From: Qipengyuania xiamenensis
GTDB taxonomy: Bacteria > Pseudomonadota > Alphaproteobacteria > Sphingomonadales > Sphingomonadaceae
Direction of reading: 5' to 3'
DNA: 64,000 nucleotides
NCBI RefSeq assembly: GCF_019711495.1
Contig: NZ_JAIGNM010000003.1
Span: 417,312-481,311 of the forward strand
A model generated the notes under the pieces. It saw nothing but the letters and a program-made list of their open reading frames with translations, was not told the DNA's origin and did not search any database. The position numbers and the translations under genes are program-made. Shown one piece after another: positions 53,007 to 61,504 of the stretch (positions within the stretch are counted from its first letter, which is position 1; each line of letters starts with the position of its first letter).

Positions 53007-53491
53007 TGACCGACCGTAAGACATTGCAGCTCCGAGATCCGGCGGAAACCGGTGACGAGGCACCCGCGATCAAGAAGAAAGGTCGCGGCTGGGAAATTTC
53101 GGAGAAGCGGCTCGATGCGCTGCACGAGCAGGCGCGTGAGATGCGGCGGCATTCGTCCGACGCCCACAAGGCACTCGCCGAGAAATTCGCCAAGGCCAAT
53201 ATGGGCCCCTTCACCTTCAAGCGTCATGCCGTGGTCGGCAGCGCGATCGTCGATTTCAACTGCCACAAGCTCGGCATGGCCATCGCCATCGACGAGGAAG
53301 GCCAGAACGACACGCTCGCCAAGCGGCGTGACAAGAGCCTCGAAGCGGTCGGCATCCGTGTGATGCGCATCGCCGCGAAGGATATCCTTGAGGACATGGA
53401 TGCCGTGCTCGAGCGGATCACCCTCGGCATGCGCAGCCGTATTGCCGACAAGCGCGTAAGACGCGCAGCCCATAATGAAGGTCGTAACTGA
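53006..53491 (+). CDS. DUF559-like (Vsr-fold) nuclease-family protein in the suf operon
   Basis: 161 residues; an N-terminal basic linker (IKKKGRGWEISEKRLD) and a DUF559/restriction-fold-like core: RRHSSDAHKALAEKFAKANM, GPFTFKRHAVVGSAIVDFNC, KLGMAIAIDEEGQNDTLAKR and SLEAVGIRVMRIAAKDILED. In the PD-(D/E)xK pattern of DUF559 the VDF Asp and the IDEEG acid could be metal ligands, but the His of the usual ElDGxxH is not obvious. Coupled to sufB and to the next gene by one shared base each. Role in Fe-S assembly unknown. Confidence 0.72.
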
Positions 53492-54183
53492 TGATCGCTA
53501 CTGCATCTGCCGCCCTCACCCTGATCTTCGCTCAGGCTGCGGCCGACCGCGTCCAGGCCCAGTATCCCGACCAGCAATGGGAACTCGAATATCCGGCGCT
53601 GATCGGCGGCTTCGTCGACGATTACTACCGCTGCCTTAAGGGCGGCAGCTATGTCATCGGTGATGGCAGCGGCTTCGAAGACCAGTACCGCGGCGACATC
53701 CAGCGCTGCAGCAAGCAGGCGCGCGAAATGGAGGCCGGGGCGAACGATCTCCTCGCCAAGCGTGACCGGGCGGGCGAAACGCCGCCCGAGAAGGTCGCAA
53801 CGATTTTCGAAACCGTCCGCCGTATCCATGTCGAGCGGGGCGCCAGCCTCGACCGCGCCACCAGCAGCCGCATCGTCGCCAGCAATGCCTATGCCGAGGC
53901 GCGCGAAGCTCAAGAGGCTGCACCGCCTCCTTGTGTCGCCTACGTCAACGACCTGCGCGCACAGCGCCAGCGGCACATGGAAACGCAGGGCGAAGGCGTG
54001 AAGGCCGTCTACGACAAGCCCGAATATAGCGAGGACGACCAGCGCCTGATCGCGACCTACAATGCCGAGCTCATGCGCCTCACCGGCGCGATCACGCTCG
54101 AGCTGCGCGCATGCCCGCAGGCGCAATATCGCATTTACGAAGAAGGCGCAGAGGGCGTCCCTGCGGAAGAAGCCGATGGCTGA
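53491..54183 (+). CDS. Exported four-cysteine protein 1 in the suf operon
   Basis: 230 residues, unrecognised. Short N-terminal export signal (MIATASAALTLIFAQAAA) and a charged, helical mature part with Cys48, Cys73, Cys148 and Cys208, which could make two disulfides. It ends with an acidic tail (EEGAEGVPAEEADG). Shares its first base with the DUF559 stop and overlaps the following gene by 8 bp, so it is translated as part of the suf operon. Subcellular place is inferred from the signal peptide only. Confidence 0.65.
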   Translation: MIATASAALTLIFAQAAADRVQAQYPDQQWELEYPALIGGFVDDYYRCLKGGSYVIGDGSGFEDQYRGDIQRCSKQAREMEAGANDLLAKRDRAGETPPEKVATIFETVRRIHVERGASLDRATSSRIVASNAYAEAREAQEAAPPPCVAYVNDLRAQRQRHMETQGEGVKAVYDKPEYSEDDQRLIATYNAELMRLTGAITLELRACPQAQYRIYEEGAEGVPAEEADG

Positions 54184-54835
54184 TTGCCGCGCCACCTTGC
54201 GCAAGGTCGCGCTGACGGCCGCGCTGGCAGCGAGCGCCATGGCAGCGCCCGCGCAGGCGAAGGTATTCGTGGTTTCGCCCGCGATCCTTCCGCTGACCTA
54301 TCGCTATGCCGCCTGTGCCTTCGCGCAGGACGAGGCGACTATCGAAGCGCAGATCGCTTCGTGTCGCCCCTTGCGCGACGAGCTCGAAGCCTCGCTCGAC
54401 ACGATCCTGTCGGACTACCATCGCCGCAACGGGTTGTTCGTCCGGCGCCAGACCATGCGCGGCTTCCGCCAGATCGATGCCGAGGCCGCCGAGGCGTGGG
54501 AAGAGGGCAAGACCGTGCCCAAGGTGATCCTCACCTATCTCGACTGTCTCGGCACGCGCCAGATGGAGAGCGATACCTATTCCTCGGGCAACTCGCTCGA
54601 CTGGATCACGATCGAACCGGAATGCCGCAAGGTGCCAGTAGAAGGCGAGGTCTTCATGACCCGCGCCGCGATCGACCGCGCCAAGATGCTTTTCCAGCGC
54701 TTCCGCGTCCGTGGCCGGGCCGTGAAGGTCAGCGGCAGCGAATGGCAGAACATGGAATTCAGATACGGGTTTCTCGGCCTCGACCGCCTGCCGGCGGATG
54801 GCGATCCCGAATATGACAAATCAACGGAATCATGA
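54176..54835 (+). CDS. Exported four-cysteine protein 2 in the suf operon
   Basis: 219 residues, unrecognised. A signal peptide (VALTAALAASAMAAPAQA) precedes the mature part, which has Cys47, Cys63, Cys124 and Cys150 (YAACAF, SCRPLRD, LDCLGTRQ, PECRKVP). The ATG at 54176 overlaps the upstream gene by 8 bp, and its stop lies within the sufC start (ATGA, 4 bp). The longer frame from 54062 runs antiparallel to nothing and would erase the signal peptide, so it is rejected. Confidence 0.68.
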   Translation: MADCRATLRKVALTAALAASAMAAPAQAKVFVVSPAILPLTYRYAACAFAQDEATIEAQIASCRPLRDELEASLDTILSDYHRRNGLFVRRQTMRGFRQIDAEAAEAWEEGKTVPKVILTYLDCLGTRQMESDTYSSGNSLDWITIEPECRKVPVEGEVFMTRAAIDRAKMLFQRFRVRGRAVKVSGSEWQNMEFRYGFLGLDRLPADGDPEYDKSTES

Positions 54836-55587
54836 TGCTGAAAATCGAAAATCTATCCGCCGGAATTGACGGCAAGACCATCCTCGACGGCCTGAGCCTC
54901 GAAGTGCCTGCCGGTGAGGTCCATGCGATCATGGGCCCGAACGGCGCAGGCAAGTCGACGCTGTCCTACGTGCTGGGCGGGCGTCCGGGCTATGAAGTGA
55001 CCGGCGGATCGGTCGACTTCATGGGGCAGGACCTGCTCGACATGGAGCCGCACGAGCGCGCCGCAGCCGGCCTGTTCCTCGGCTTCCAGTACCCGGTCGA
55101 AATTCCCGGCGTGTCCAACGTCCAGTTCCTGCGCGAGGCATTGAACGCACAGCGCAAGGCGCGCGGCGAGGAACCGCTCACCGGCGGCGAATTCCTCAAG
55201 CTCGCCAAGGAAAAGGCCGCGCTGCTCGGCCTCGACATGGAAATGCTCAAGCGCAACGTGAACGTCGGTTTCTCCGGCGGTGAAAAGAAGCGTGCCGAGA
55301 TGGTCCAGATGGGCATTCTCGATCCGAAGTTCGCCGTGCTCGACGAGACCGACAGCGGCCTCGACATCGACGCCCTGCGGGTGGTGGGCGAAGGCATCAA
55401 TGCGATCATGCGCCAGCCCGGCAAGGGCGTGCTGCTGATCACGCATTACCAGCGCCTGCTCGAAGTGGTGAAGCCCGATCGCGTCTCGATCCTTGCCAAG
55501 GGCCGCATCGTCAAGACCGGTGGTCCCGAACTTGCCGAGCGTCTCGAGAACGAGGGCTATGACGCCGTCATGGGCGAAATGGCATGA
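54832..55587 (+). CDS. sufC: SUF ATPase SufC
   Basis: ABC-type ATPase of the SufBC2D scaffold. 251 residues: Walker A IMGPNGAGKSTLSYVLGGRP, Q-loop FLGFQYPVEIPG, signature NVGFSGGEKKRAEMVQ, Walker B ILDPKFAVLDETDSGLDID and switch His in LLITHYQRLLEVV. Starts at ATGATG overlapping the previous stop; its own stop overlaps the next gene by 4 bp. Confidence 0.97.
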   Translation: MMLKIENLSAGIDGKTILDGLSLEVPAGEVHAIMGPNGAGKSTLSYVLGGRPGYEVTGGSVDFMGQDLLDMEPHERAAAGLFLGFQYPVEIPGVSNVQFLREALNAQRKARGEEPLTGGEFLKLAKEKAALLGLDMEMLKRNVNVGFSGGEKKRAEMVQMGILDPKFAVLDETDSGLDIDALRVVGEGINAIMRQPGKGVLLITHYQRLLEVVKPDRVSILAKGRIVKTGGPELAERLENEGYDAVMGEMA

Positions 55588-55976
55588 TCGGACTGTTTGC
55601 CCTTGTGATGGCGCAGGCCGCTGCGCCCGAAGCGAAGGCTGAACCGCCTTCAGAAGAAGACGTGGCGCGCGAAATCGTCGCCATCAACCGCACGCTCGAC
55701 AAGTGGAAGGGCGGCATCTTCAAGCAGGATGGCAAGGTCACCTGTCGCATGCAGGTCAGCTCGGGCGACGAGGCCGTCGACATCTTGCGCTGCGGCGCGA
55801 TGGTCGGTTGCTATACCCCGCATGTCGACCGGCTCGATGCGATCGCTGCTTCCGACGCGACCCGCGAAGAAAAGCAGGCCGAAATGCAGGCGGTGACCGA
55901 CGAGGTCCAGCCCTGTGTCGAACAGGCCCATCGCCAAGGCGTCCGCCGCCTCGCAATCGTGAGGGCATCTCTGTGA
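55584..55976 (+). CDS. Exported four-cysteine protein 3 in the suf operon
   Basis: 130 residues, unrecognised. Short hydrophobic N-terminus (MIGLFALVMAQAAA), then Cys54, Cys70, Cys76 and Cys111 (KVTCRMQV, LRCGAMVGCYTP, QPCVEQ). Overlaps sufC by 4 bp and the sufD GTG by 4 bp. Its pattern of a signal followed by four cysteines resembles the two other inserted genes, although no clear sequence similarity was seen. Confidence 0.65.
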   Translation: MIGLFALVMAQAAAPEAKAEPPSEEDVAREIVAINRTLDKWKGGIFKQDGKVTCRMQVSSGDEAVDILRCGAMVGCYTPHVDRLDAIAASDATREEKQAEMQAVTDEVQPCVEQAHRQGVRRLAIVRASL

Positions 55977-56728
55977 CCGCAACGACCGAACTCCCCACCC
56001 GCAAGGACGAAGCTTGGCGCTATTCTGCAGTCGAGAAGCTGCGCGCCGGCGATCTCGACGCCGTGCGGCAGATTGACGTCGCCGCTGGTGACAGCGCACG
56101 CGAGATTATTCTCGTAAGTGACGAGAATTCCGGCGAAACCGAAATTCATCGCCTGAAGGTCAATGTCGGCGAGAATGCGCGTTTCGAAATTTTCGGCGTC
56201 ATTGCTTCTGCTGACTACGCACGCCTCGAGGTCGAGGTCACGCTCGCCAAGGGCGCGCATTTCGAACTCGGCGGCATTACCGTCGGGGGCCGCGACACCG
56301 TGCGCGAATTCGTCACCCGCGTCGTTCATGCAGAGCCCGAGGGCACCAGTAACCAGACCGTGCGCAGCGTCCACTGGGGGCAGGGCACGGGCAGCTTCCT
56401 CGGTTCGATCGACGTCGTGCGCCACGCGCAGAAAACCGATGCGGCACAGGACTTCAAGGGCCTGCTCCTCGAAAAGGGCGCGACCGTGAATGCAGTACCG
56501 CAGCTCGAGATTTTCGCCGATGACGTGAAGTGCGCCCATGGCGCCACTGTCGGCCAGCTCGACGAAAGCGCGCGCTTCTACATGGCGGCACGCGGTCTTC
56601 CGCCCGAGCTTTCGCGCCGCCTTTTGGTGCAGGCCTTCATCGGCGATGCTCTGGTATCGCTCGACGACGAGGGCGAGCAGGAACGCCTGCTGCGCGCCGC
56701 GCTCGACAAGCTGGACAGGCACCTGTGA
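55973..56728 (+). CDS. sufD: SUF scaffold subunit SufD
   Basis: Second scaffold subunit, paired with SufB. 251 residues from the GTG at 55973 (overlapping the previous stop by 4 bp), shorter than the 423-residue E. coli SufD but close to other short alphaproteobacterial forms. Landmarks: LPTRKDEAWRYSAVEKLRAG, LGGITVGGRDTVREFV, GQGTGSFLGSIDVVRHAQKT, IFADDVKCAHGATVGQLDES and GLPPELSRRLLVQAFIGDAL. The His in CAHGATVG is the conserved SufD histidine. Confidence 0.93.
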   Translation: MTATTELPTRKDEAWRYSAVEKLRAGDLDAVRQIDVAAGDSAREIILVSDENSGETEIHRLKVNVGENARFEIFGVIASADYARLEVEVTLAKGAHFELGGITVGGRDTVREFVTRVVHAEPEGTSNQTVRSVHWGQGTGSFLGSIDVVRHAQKTDAAQDFKGLLLEKGATVNAVPQLEIFADDVKCAHGATVGQLDESARFYMAARGLPPELSRRLLVQAFIGDALVSLDDEGEQERLLRAALDKLDRHL

Positions 56729-57942
56729 GCGAAACGGACATCCTCTCGCGCAAGATGGACTTCCCCGGCCTGCTGACGCCGGAAGGGGAGGAGTGGCATT
56801 ATCTCGATACCGCCGCTTCGGCGCAGAAACCGCAAGCGGTGATCGACGCCATGAGCCGCGCGCTGGGCAAGGATTACGCGACCGTACACCGCGGCGTGTA
56901 CAGCCGCTCGGCACAGATGACGCTGGGCTATGAAGCGGCGCGCAGGCGTGTCGCAGACTTCATCGGTGCGAAATCCGAAAACGAGATTGTGTTCGTGCGT
57001 GGTGCGACCGAAGCGATCAACCTGGTCGCGGCGACCTGGGGCATGACGCGAATCGGCGAAGGCGACCGGATCGTCCTCTCTACGCTCGAACATCACTCGA
57101 ATATCGTGCCATGGCAGATGCTTGCAGAGCGAACCGGAGCCCAGATCGACGTCTGCCCGCTGACCGAAGACGGGCAGATCGACCTCGGCGCACTTGAGGC
57201 ACTTCTTACGCCGCGAACCAAATTGGTTTCATTGGCGCATGTATCGAACGTTCTCGGTTCGGTCCTCGACGCGCGCAAGGCGGCCGACCTTGCGCATTCG
57301 GTCGGCGCGAAGATCCTGCTCGACGGATGCCAGGCGGCACCACGCATGACGCTCGACATGGCGGCGCTCGATTGCGATTTCTACGCTTTCTCCGGCCACA
57401 AGATCTACGGCCCGACCGGTATCGGCGTGCTGTGGGCCCGCGAGGAATTGCTCGACCAGATGCCGCCCTACCAGGGTGGCGGTGCGATGATCGAGAAGGT
57501 CGCCTTCGAAGGCACGACCTATGCCCCGCCGCCGCAGCGCTTCGAGGCCGGTACGCCGATGATCACCGAAGCGATCGCGCTCCATGCGGCGATCGATTAC
57601 GTCGATGCGATCGGCGTCGGCCGCCTCTTCGAGCATGAAAGCGCCCTTGCGGCCCAGCTGCGCGAGGAGTTGCGCAAGCTGAACGCCGTGACGCTCTATG
57701 GGCCGGAAGAAAGCGCCGGAATCGTCTCCTTCGCCCTCGAAGGGGTTCACCCGCACGATCTGGGCACCATATTGGATGAAGAGAACGTGGCGATACGCGC
57801 CGGCCACCATTGCGCGCAGCCGCTGATGGCGCATCTCGGCGTGCCCGCCACCGCCCGCGCCAGCTTTGGCCTCTATAGCGACGAAACCGATATTGCCGCC
57901 CTGATGCGCGGAATTGAAAGGACCCGGAGGATCTTCGGATGA
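56725..57942 (+). CDS. sufS: Cysteine desulfurase SufS
   Basis: PLP enzyme that takes sulfur from cysteine for Fe-S assembly. 405 residues from the GTG at 56725 (4-bp overlap with sufD). PLP Lys in DFYAFSGHKIYGPTGIGVLW; N-terminal YLDTAASAQKPQAVIDAM and GVYSRSAQMTLGYEAARR; VLSTLEHHSNIVPWQMLAER; catalytic loop AIRAGHHCAQPLMAHLGV with the persulfide Cys. No sufE gene is adjacent, so sulfur transfer may use another partner. Confidence 0.96.
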   Translation: MSETDILSRKMDFPGLLTPEGEEWHYLDTAASAQKPQAVIDAMSRALGKDYATVHRGVYSRSAQMTLGYEAARRRVADFIGAKSENEIVFVRGATEAINLVAATWGMTRIGEGDRIVLSTLEHHSNIVPWQMLAERTGAQIDVCPLTEDGQIDLGALEALLTPRTKLVSLAHVSNVLGSVLDARKAADLAHSVGAKILLDGCQAAPRMTLDMAALDCDFYAFSGHKIYGPTGIGVLWAREELLDQMPPYQGGGAMIEKVAFEGTTYAPPPQRFEAGTPMITEAIALHAAIDYVDAIGVGRLFEHESALAAQLREELRKLNAVTLYGPEESAGIVSFALEGVHPHDLGTILDEENVAIRAGHHCAQPLMAHLGVPATARASFGLYSDETDIAALMRGIERTRRIFG

Positions 57943-58454
57943 ACAAGCCGTCTGACGACAAGGATTTCATTGCAGCGCCCTCACCGGCCGACACGGTCGT
58001 GGGCAAGCCTCCCGAAAAGCCGAAACGGGCGCGGGTCTCGGACGCTGTCGATCCCGATGAAACGGCGGGCGAAAAGCTCGAGCGCAAGCGCGACTATCTG
58101 GAAGGCTTTCTCCAGAAACAGCCCGAAGCCGACAGCGCCAGCGGTGCAGGCGGCAAGCTTCAGCAGGCGGTCGTCGACGCGCTGAAGGAAATCTACGATC
58201 CGGAAATCCCGGTGAACATATACGATCTCGGCCTGATCTACGGTGTCGAGGTCGATGACGAGTGCGATGTCACGGTCACCATGACGCTGACCACGCCGCA
58301 TTGCCCGGTTGCCGAGACCATGCCCGGCGAAGTCGAGCTGCGCGCTGCCAGCGTGCCCGGTGTGCGCGATGCCGAGGTCAATCTCGTGTGGGACCCACCC
58401 TGGGGCCCCGACAAGATGACCGACGAGGCGCGTCTCGAACTGGGGATGCTGTGA
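57939..58454 (+). CDS. sufT: SufT/MIP18 (DUF59) Fe-S assembly protein
   Basis: 171 residues. N-terminal 60 residues variable and charged (EKPKRARVSDAVDPDETAGE), then the MIP18 domain: LQQAVVDALKEIYDPEIPVN, IYDLGLIYGVEVDDECDVTV, MTLTTPHCPVAETMPGEVEL and VNLVWDPPWGPDKMTDEAR. It has the conserved DPE and the PHCP cysteine. SufT-type proteins help mature Fe-S clusters. Overlaps sufS by 4 bp and the SufA gene by one base. Confidence 0.9.
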   Translation: MNKPSDDKDFIAAPSPADTVVGKPPEKPKRARVSDAVDPDETAGEKLERKRDYLEGFLQKQPEADSASGAGGKLQQAVVDALKEIYDPEIPVNIYDLGLIYGVEVDDECDVTVTMTLTTPHCPVAETMPGEVELRAASVPGVRDAEVNLVWDPPWGPDKMTDEARLELGML

Positions 58455-58813
58455 TGGCCGACACGAGCACGCGCCCCGCCCCCAAGGCAGCCGTCATCCT
58501 GACGCCGCGCGCCGAAGAGCGTATTGCCGAACTGATGTCGAAGGCGCCCGACGACGCGATCGGCGTGAAGCTCTCCACCCCGCGTCGTGGTTGTTCGGGC
58601 CTCGCCTATTCGGTCGACTACGTCACCGAGGAAGCCAAGTTCGACGAGAAGATCGAAACCCCCGGCGGCATCTTCTACATCGACGGCGCGTCTGTGCTCT
58701 ACCTAGTCGGCAGCACGATGGACTGGGTGGAAGACGATTTCTCCGCCGGGTTCGTGTTCGAGAATCCGAACGCCAAGGGCGCGTGTGGTTGCGGCGAGAG
58801 CTTCATGGTATGA
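58454..58813 (+). CDS. sufA: A-type Fe-S carrier SufA
   Basis: 119 residues ending the suf operon. Conserved cysteines: one in TPRRGCSGLAYSVDY and two in KGACGCGESFMV, the A-type carrier set. N-terminus ILTPRAEERIAELMSKAPDD. The TGATG junction shares one base with sufT. The start at 58454 is preferred; a longer frame from 58262 is a shadow of sufT. Confidence 0.94.
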   Translation: MADTSTRPAPKAAVILTPRAEERIAELMSKAPDDAIGVKLSTPRRGCSGLAYSVDYVTEEAKFDEKIETPGGIFYIDGASVLYLVGSTMDWVEDDFSAGFVFENPNAKGACGCGESFMV

Positions 58814-58820
58814 TGGCTGC

Positions 58821-59006
58821 ATGGAAGGCCAAGAACTCGACAGGATGATTGCCGCACTCAGCGGCCCTGAGTGGCGGCTGATGATACGCATCGCAAGCCG
58901 GTTTCGCCGCAAGCCTCCAGAATCCGGCATTGCCGTTCCCGCGGTCCCGCCGCGCGGACCGATTCCGAAGCAGGGCGGAGCCGAAGCCCCGCTCGTTTTC
59001 GACTAA
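58821..59006 (+). CDS. Short protein of unknown function
   Basis: 61 residues starting at ATG 58821: MEGQELDRMIAALSGPEWRL, MIRIASRFRRKPPESG and a proline-rich tail (VPAVPPRGPIPKQG). Unrecognised and short. Begins 8 bp after sufA and ends 4 bp inside the convergent lipoprotein gene. Base composition and codon use fit the neighbours; no ribosome site is strong. May be a minor operon tail gene or not real. Confidence 0.4.
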   Translation: MEGQELDRMIAALSGPEWRLMIRIASRFRRKPPESGIAVPAVPPRGPIPKQGGAEAPLVFD

Positions 59007-59431
59007 CGACGCAGCGCCCGCACGCAGGCGGCGCGGTCGACATCCTCACCATCGCTGGCCCTGCGCGCCTCGACATGCGTCGCGCTCGGGCGTGCCCCGG
59101 GGCTGAGCGGATAGAGATAGATATCGAGCACGCAGGCGTTGCCGGTGAACTGCAGCTTCATCGCGTCGCCTTCCTTCACCTCCAGCCGCGGCGGCCCGAA
59201 GATATTTGCAAGCGCCGTCGCGTCGCGTCCGATCACTCCCTCCAGACCCGGCATGTTCATAACCGTGGGCGCCCGGAACGTCGCCGTGGACGGTGCCGAG
59301 ACGACGGGCGCCTGCTGCGGCGGAGGCGTCCGTGCAGCCGGTGCGGCATCGGGAAACTGGTAGGTCTTGGGCGAACTCATGCAGCCAGAAAGGCTGGCGG
59401 CAGCGCCCAGCAACAGAATGAATTTACGCAA
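59003..59431 (-). CDS. Lipoprotein of unknown function
   Basis: 142 residues from a TTG start at 59429-59431 with GGGAGAG 7 bases upstream. Signal plus lipobox KFILLLGAAASLSGC (LSGC), then a proline-rich stretch (RTPPPQQAPVVSAPS) and a domain GLEGVIGRDATALANIFGPP, RLEVKEGDAMKLQFTGNACV, LDIYLYPLSPG with three cysteines in total. The domain may be related to the alphaproteobacterial SmpA/OmlA-like fold, but this is a guess. Overlaps the EI24 gene by 8 bp, so they are co-transcribed. Confidence 0.65.
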   Translation of the reverse strand: MRKFILLLGAAASLSGCMSSPKTYQFPDAAPAARTPPPQQAPVVSAPSTATFRAPTVMNMPGLEGVIGRDATALANIFGPPRLEVKEGDAMKLQFTGNACVLDIYLYPLSPGARPSATHVEARRASDGEDVDRAACVRALRR

Positions 59432-60110
59432 CGACGGCTCTCCCGCGATGCACGAGGTGGGTTGCACTTGCCGCGCCCAGAACCGGAGCGAGCAGGTTTA
59501 TTAAAGGCAGCATCAGCAGGCCGGCCACGGCCCCGCCGAGCAGGAAGCGATTGCTGCCAGCCAGGGGGGCGGTCTCTGCAACATCCTTGCGATGCCGCAG
59601 CCACACCATGTCCTGCAGCTCGCGTCCGAGAAGGAAGGCGTTGACGCCCCAGAACAGCAGCGCCGTACCGATGCCGGTAAAGAGCAGGAAGATGGCGAAG
59701 GGCAGGGCCGCGAGGTTCAATGCCAACGCGCGCAGAACGGCCTGCAAACCGTTCACGAGCTCCTCGCGAAAGCCAAGCTCCCGCGCAGCACTTGCTTCGT
59801 TCGGATAATACTTCGCCTCTACGGCGCGCACTACGTCGGAAGCGAAGAATTGCAGCACGAACAGGGCGACGAAACGGAACAGCAACCAGCCCGCGAGCAG
59901 GATAATGATCACTGTCAGCACCGCGGTCGCACCGCTGACCGGCGACCATTCGAGCCATTCCACCAGCGCATCGAGACCCAGATAGGCGAGCAGGCCGAGT
60001 CCGGCGAAGATCAGGAACGTCCACCCGAGGCTCTTGCCGAGAATGCGCAGGATGGCCGGATCGCCCAGTTGCGAGAACGCGAGTCCGAAGGCCTGTGGGA
60101 GCGACATCAT
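59424..60110 (-). CDS. EI24/CysZ-like membrane protein
   Basis: 228 residues, multi-helix inner membrane protein of the EI24 family (sulfate-permease CysZ-like in some annotations). Hydrophobic segments: GWTFLIFAGLGLLAYLGLDA, ATAVLTVIIILLAGWLLFRF, LALNLAALPFAIFLLFTGIG and FLLGGAVAGLLMLPLINLLA. Conserved WGVNAFLLGRELQDMVWLRH. The ATG codons at 60110 and 60107 are both possible. Substrate unknown. Transcribed first, with the lipoprotein behind it. Confidence 0.82.
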   Translation of the reverse strand: MMSLPQAFGLAFSQLGDPAILRILGKSLGWTFLIFAGLGLLAYLGLDALVEWLEWSPVSGATAVLTVIIILLAGWLLFRFVALFVLQFFASDVVRAVEAKYYPNEASAARELGFREELVNGLQAVLRALALNLAALPFAIFLLFTGIGTALLFWGVNAFLLGRELQDMVWLRHRKDVAETAPLAGSNRFLLGGAVAGLLMLPLINLLAPVLGAASATHLVHRGRAVVA

Positions 60111-60218
60111 TACACCTGCCCGAATCGCTCCCCTCTTCGAACAAGTCAACGCTGCCCTTGGCCTATTCGCGATGAACCGCTAACCGCGCCCGACAAGATT
60201 CTTCCCTTTGGAGTAAAC

Positions 60219-61214
60219 ATGACCGAACCCCGTTACGACGTCGTCGCGATCGGCAATGCCATCGTCGACGTGATGGCCCCCTGCGAAGACGAGCTCATCG
60301 AAGAGCTCGGCCTCGCCAAGGGCGGGATGACGCTGGTCGATACCGAGCGCGCCAAGGAGCTATACGATGCCATGGGCCGCGCCACGGAGATTTCCGGCGG
60401 TTCGGCAGCCAATACGCTGGCGGGCATGGCGGCGCTGGGCGCGCAATGCGCTTTCGTCGGCCAGGTCGCGCAGGACCAGCTCGGCGACATCTTTGCGCAT
60501 GACATCCGCGCCGTCGGTATCGACTTCGACACCAAGCCGCGCGACGAGGAGCCGCCGACCGCGCGCTGCCTCATTTTTGTGACCCCCGATGGCGAGCGTA
60601 CGATGAACACCTTCCTCGGTGCATCGCAGTTCCTTCCGCCCGCAGCGCTCGACGAAGAGCTGATCGCCAGCGCGGGCGTGCTCTATCTCGAAGGCTATCT
60701 GTGGGACCCCGAAGAACCGCGCAGCGCCATGCGCCGTGCAATCGAAGTGGCCCGCAATGCTGGCCGCAAGGTCGCCTTCACCGCCAGCGAAAGCTTCGTG
60801 ATCGACCGCCACGGCGACGATTTCCGCGCGCTGATCGAAGAGGGCAAGATCGACATTCTCTTCGTCAACGAACACGAACTGGCGACGCTTACCGGTGAGG
60901 AAGATTTCGAAGCCGGTCTCGACGCGGTCAAGGACAAGGTCCCGACGCTGGTGGCAACCCGCAGTGCCAAGGGCGCGGTGGCGATTGCCAATGGCACGCG
61001 GGCCGAAGTGGCCGCCGAACCGATCGCAAAGGTGGTCGACACCACCGGCGCGGGCGATCTCTTCGCCGCCGGTTTCCTGACCGGCCACACCCGCGGCGAG
61101 GACCTCGAAACCTGCCTCAGGATGGGCGCGATATGTGCCGGCGAGATCATCAGCCACATCGGTGCGCGCAGCGAGAAGGACCTGAAGGCTCTGGTTGCCG
61201 AGAAGCTGGGCTGA
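60219..61214 (+). CDS. PfkB-family adenosine kinase-like sugar/nucleoside kinase
   Basis: 331 residues from the ATG at 60219 (TTTGGAG upstream). Ribokinase fold: YDVVAIGNAIVDVMAPCED, ISGGSAANTLAGMAALGAQC (PfkB signature 1-like), LIFVTPDGERTMNTFLGASQ, and the catalytic motif VVDTTGAGDLFAAGFLTGHT with the base Asp in GAGD. Close to the adenosine kinase group in alphaproteobacteria, which recycles adenosine, but the exact nucleoside or sugar is unproven. Ends with a strong terminator. A longer upstream frame is a shadow. Confidence 0.9.
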   Translation: MTEPRYDVVAIGNAIVDVMAPCEDELIEELGLAKGGMTLVDTERAKELYDAMGRATEISGGSAANTLAGMAALGAQCAFVGQVAQDQLGDIFAHDIRAVGIDFDTKPRDEEPPTARCLIFVTPDGERTMNTFLGASQFLPPAALDEELIASAGVLYLEGYLWDPEEPRSAMRRAIEVARNAGRKVAFTASESFVIDRHGDDFRALIEEGKIDILFVNEHELATLTGEEDFEAGLDAVKDKVPTLVATRSAKGAVAIANGTRAEVAAEPIAKVVDTTGAGDLFAAGFLTGHTRGEDLETCLRMGAICAGEIISHIGARSEKDLKALVAEKLG

Positions 61215-61263
61215 AATCGACGCCTGCTGATTCGTATCCGAGGGCGTACACCTCCGAAACACG

Positions 61264-61293
61264 AAAGCCCCGCTCGCAAGGCGGGGCTTTTTT
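61264..61293 (+). terminator. Intrinsic terminator of the PfkB-kinase gene
   Basis: AAAGCCCCGC (61264-61273) pairs with GCGGGGCTTT (61281-61290), 7-base loop, followed by T residues to 61293, 50 bp after the stop. Confidence 0.9.
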
Positions 61294-61504
61294 CGTTTCG
61301 GGTTCAACCGCGATTCCAACGGGCGGGTCCGGCGATACCGTAGCGGCACGGCTGTAGGAACGCCCTTCCAGGCGCCGTTTTCGGCGCTTCGCGGAGGAAG
61401 AATTTCACTTTGCAACCTTGCGTCCACGCCCCGCTTCGTGAAGAAAATCCGCCAGCAAGCCCGGAATACCGGGCGCGAGAGGATGACAAGCGGAGCGTGA
61501 CCCC

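Noticed and set aside
61372..61474. Two plain hairpins (GCGCCG-TTTT-CGGCGC at 61372-61387 and GCCCGG-AATA-CCGGGC at 61459-61474) before the acyl-CoA dehydrogenase pair
   Set aside because: Short stems with no T run; expected by chance at this GC content, and they do not match the repeat copies A and B.
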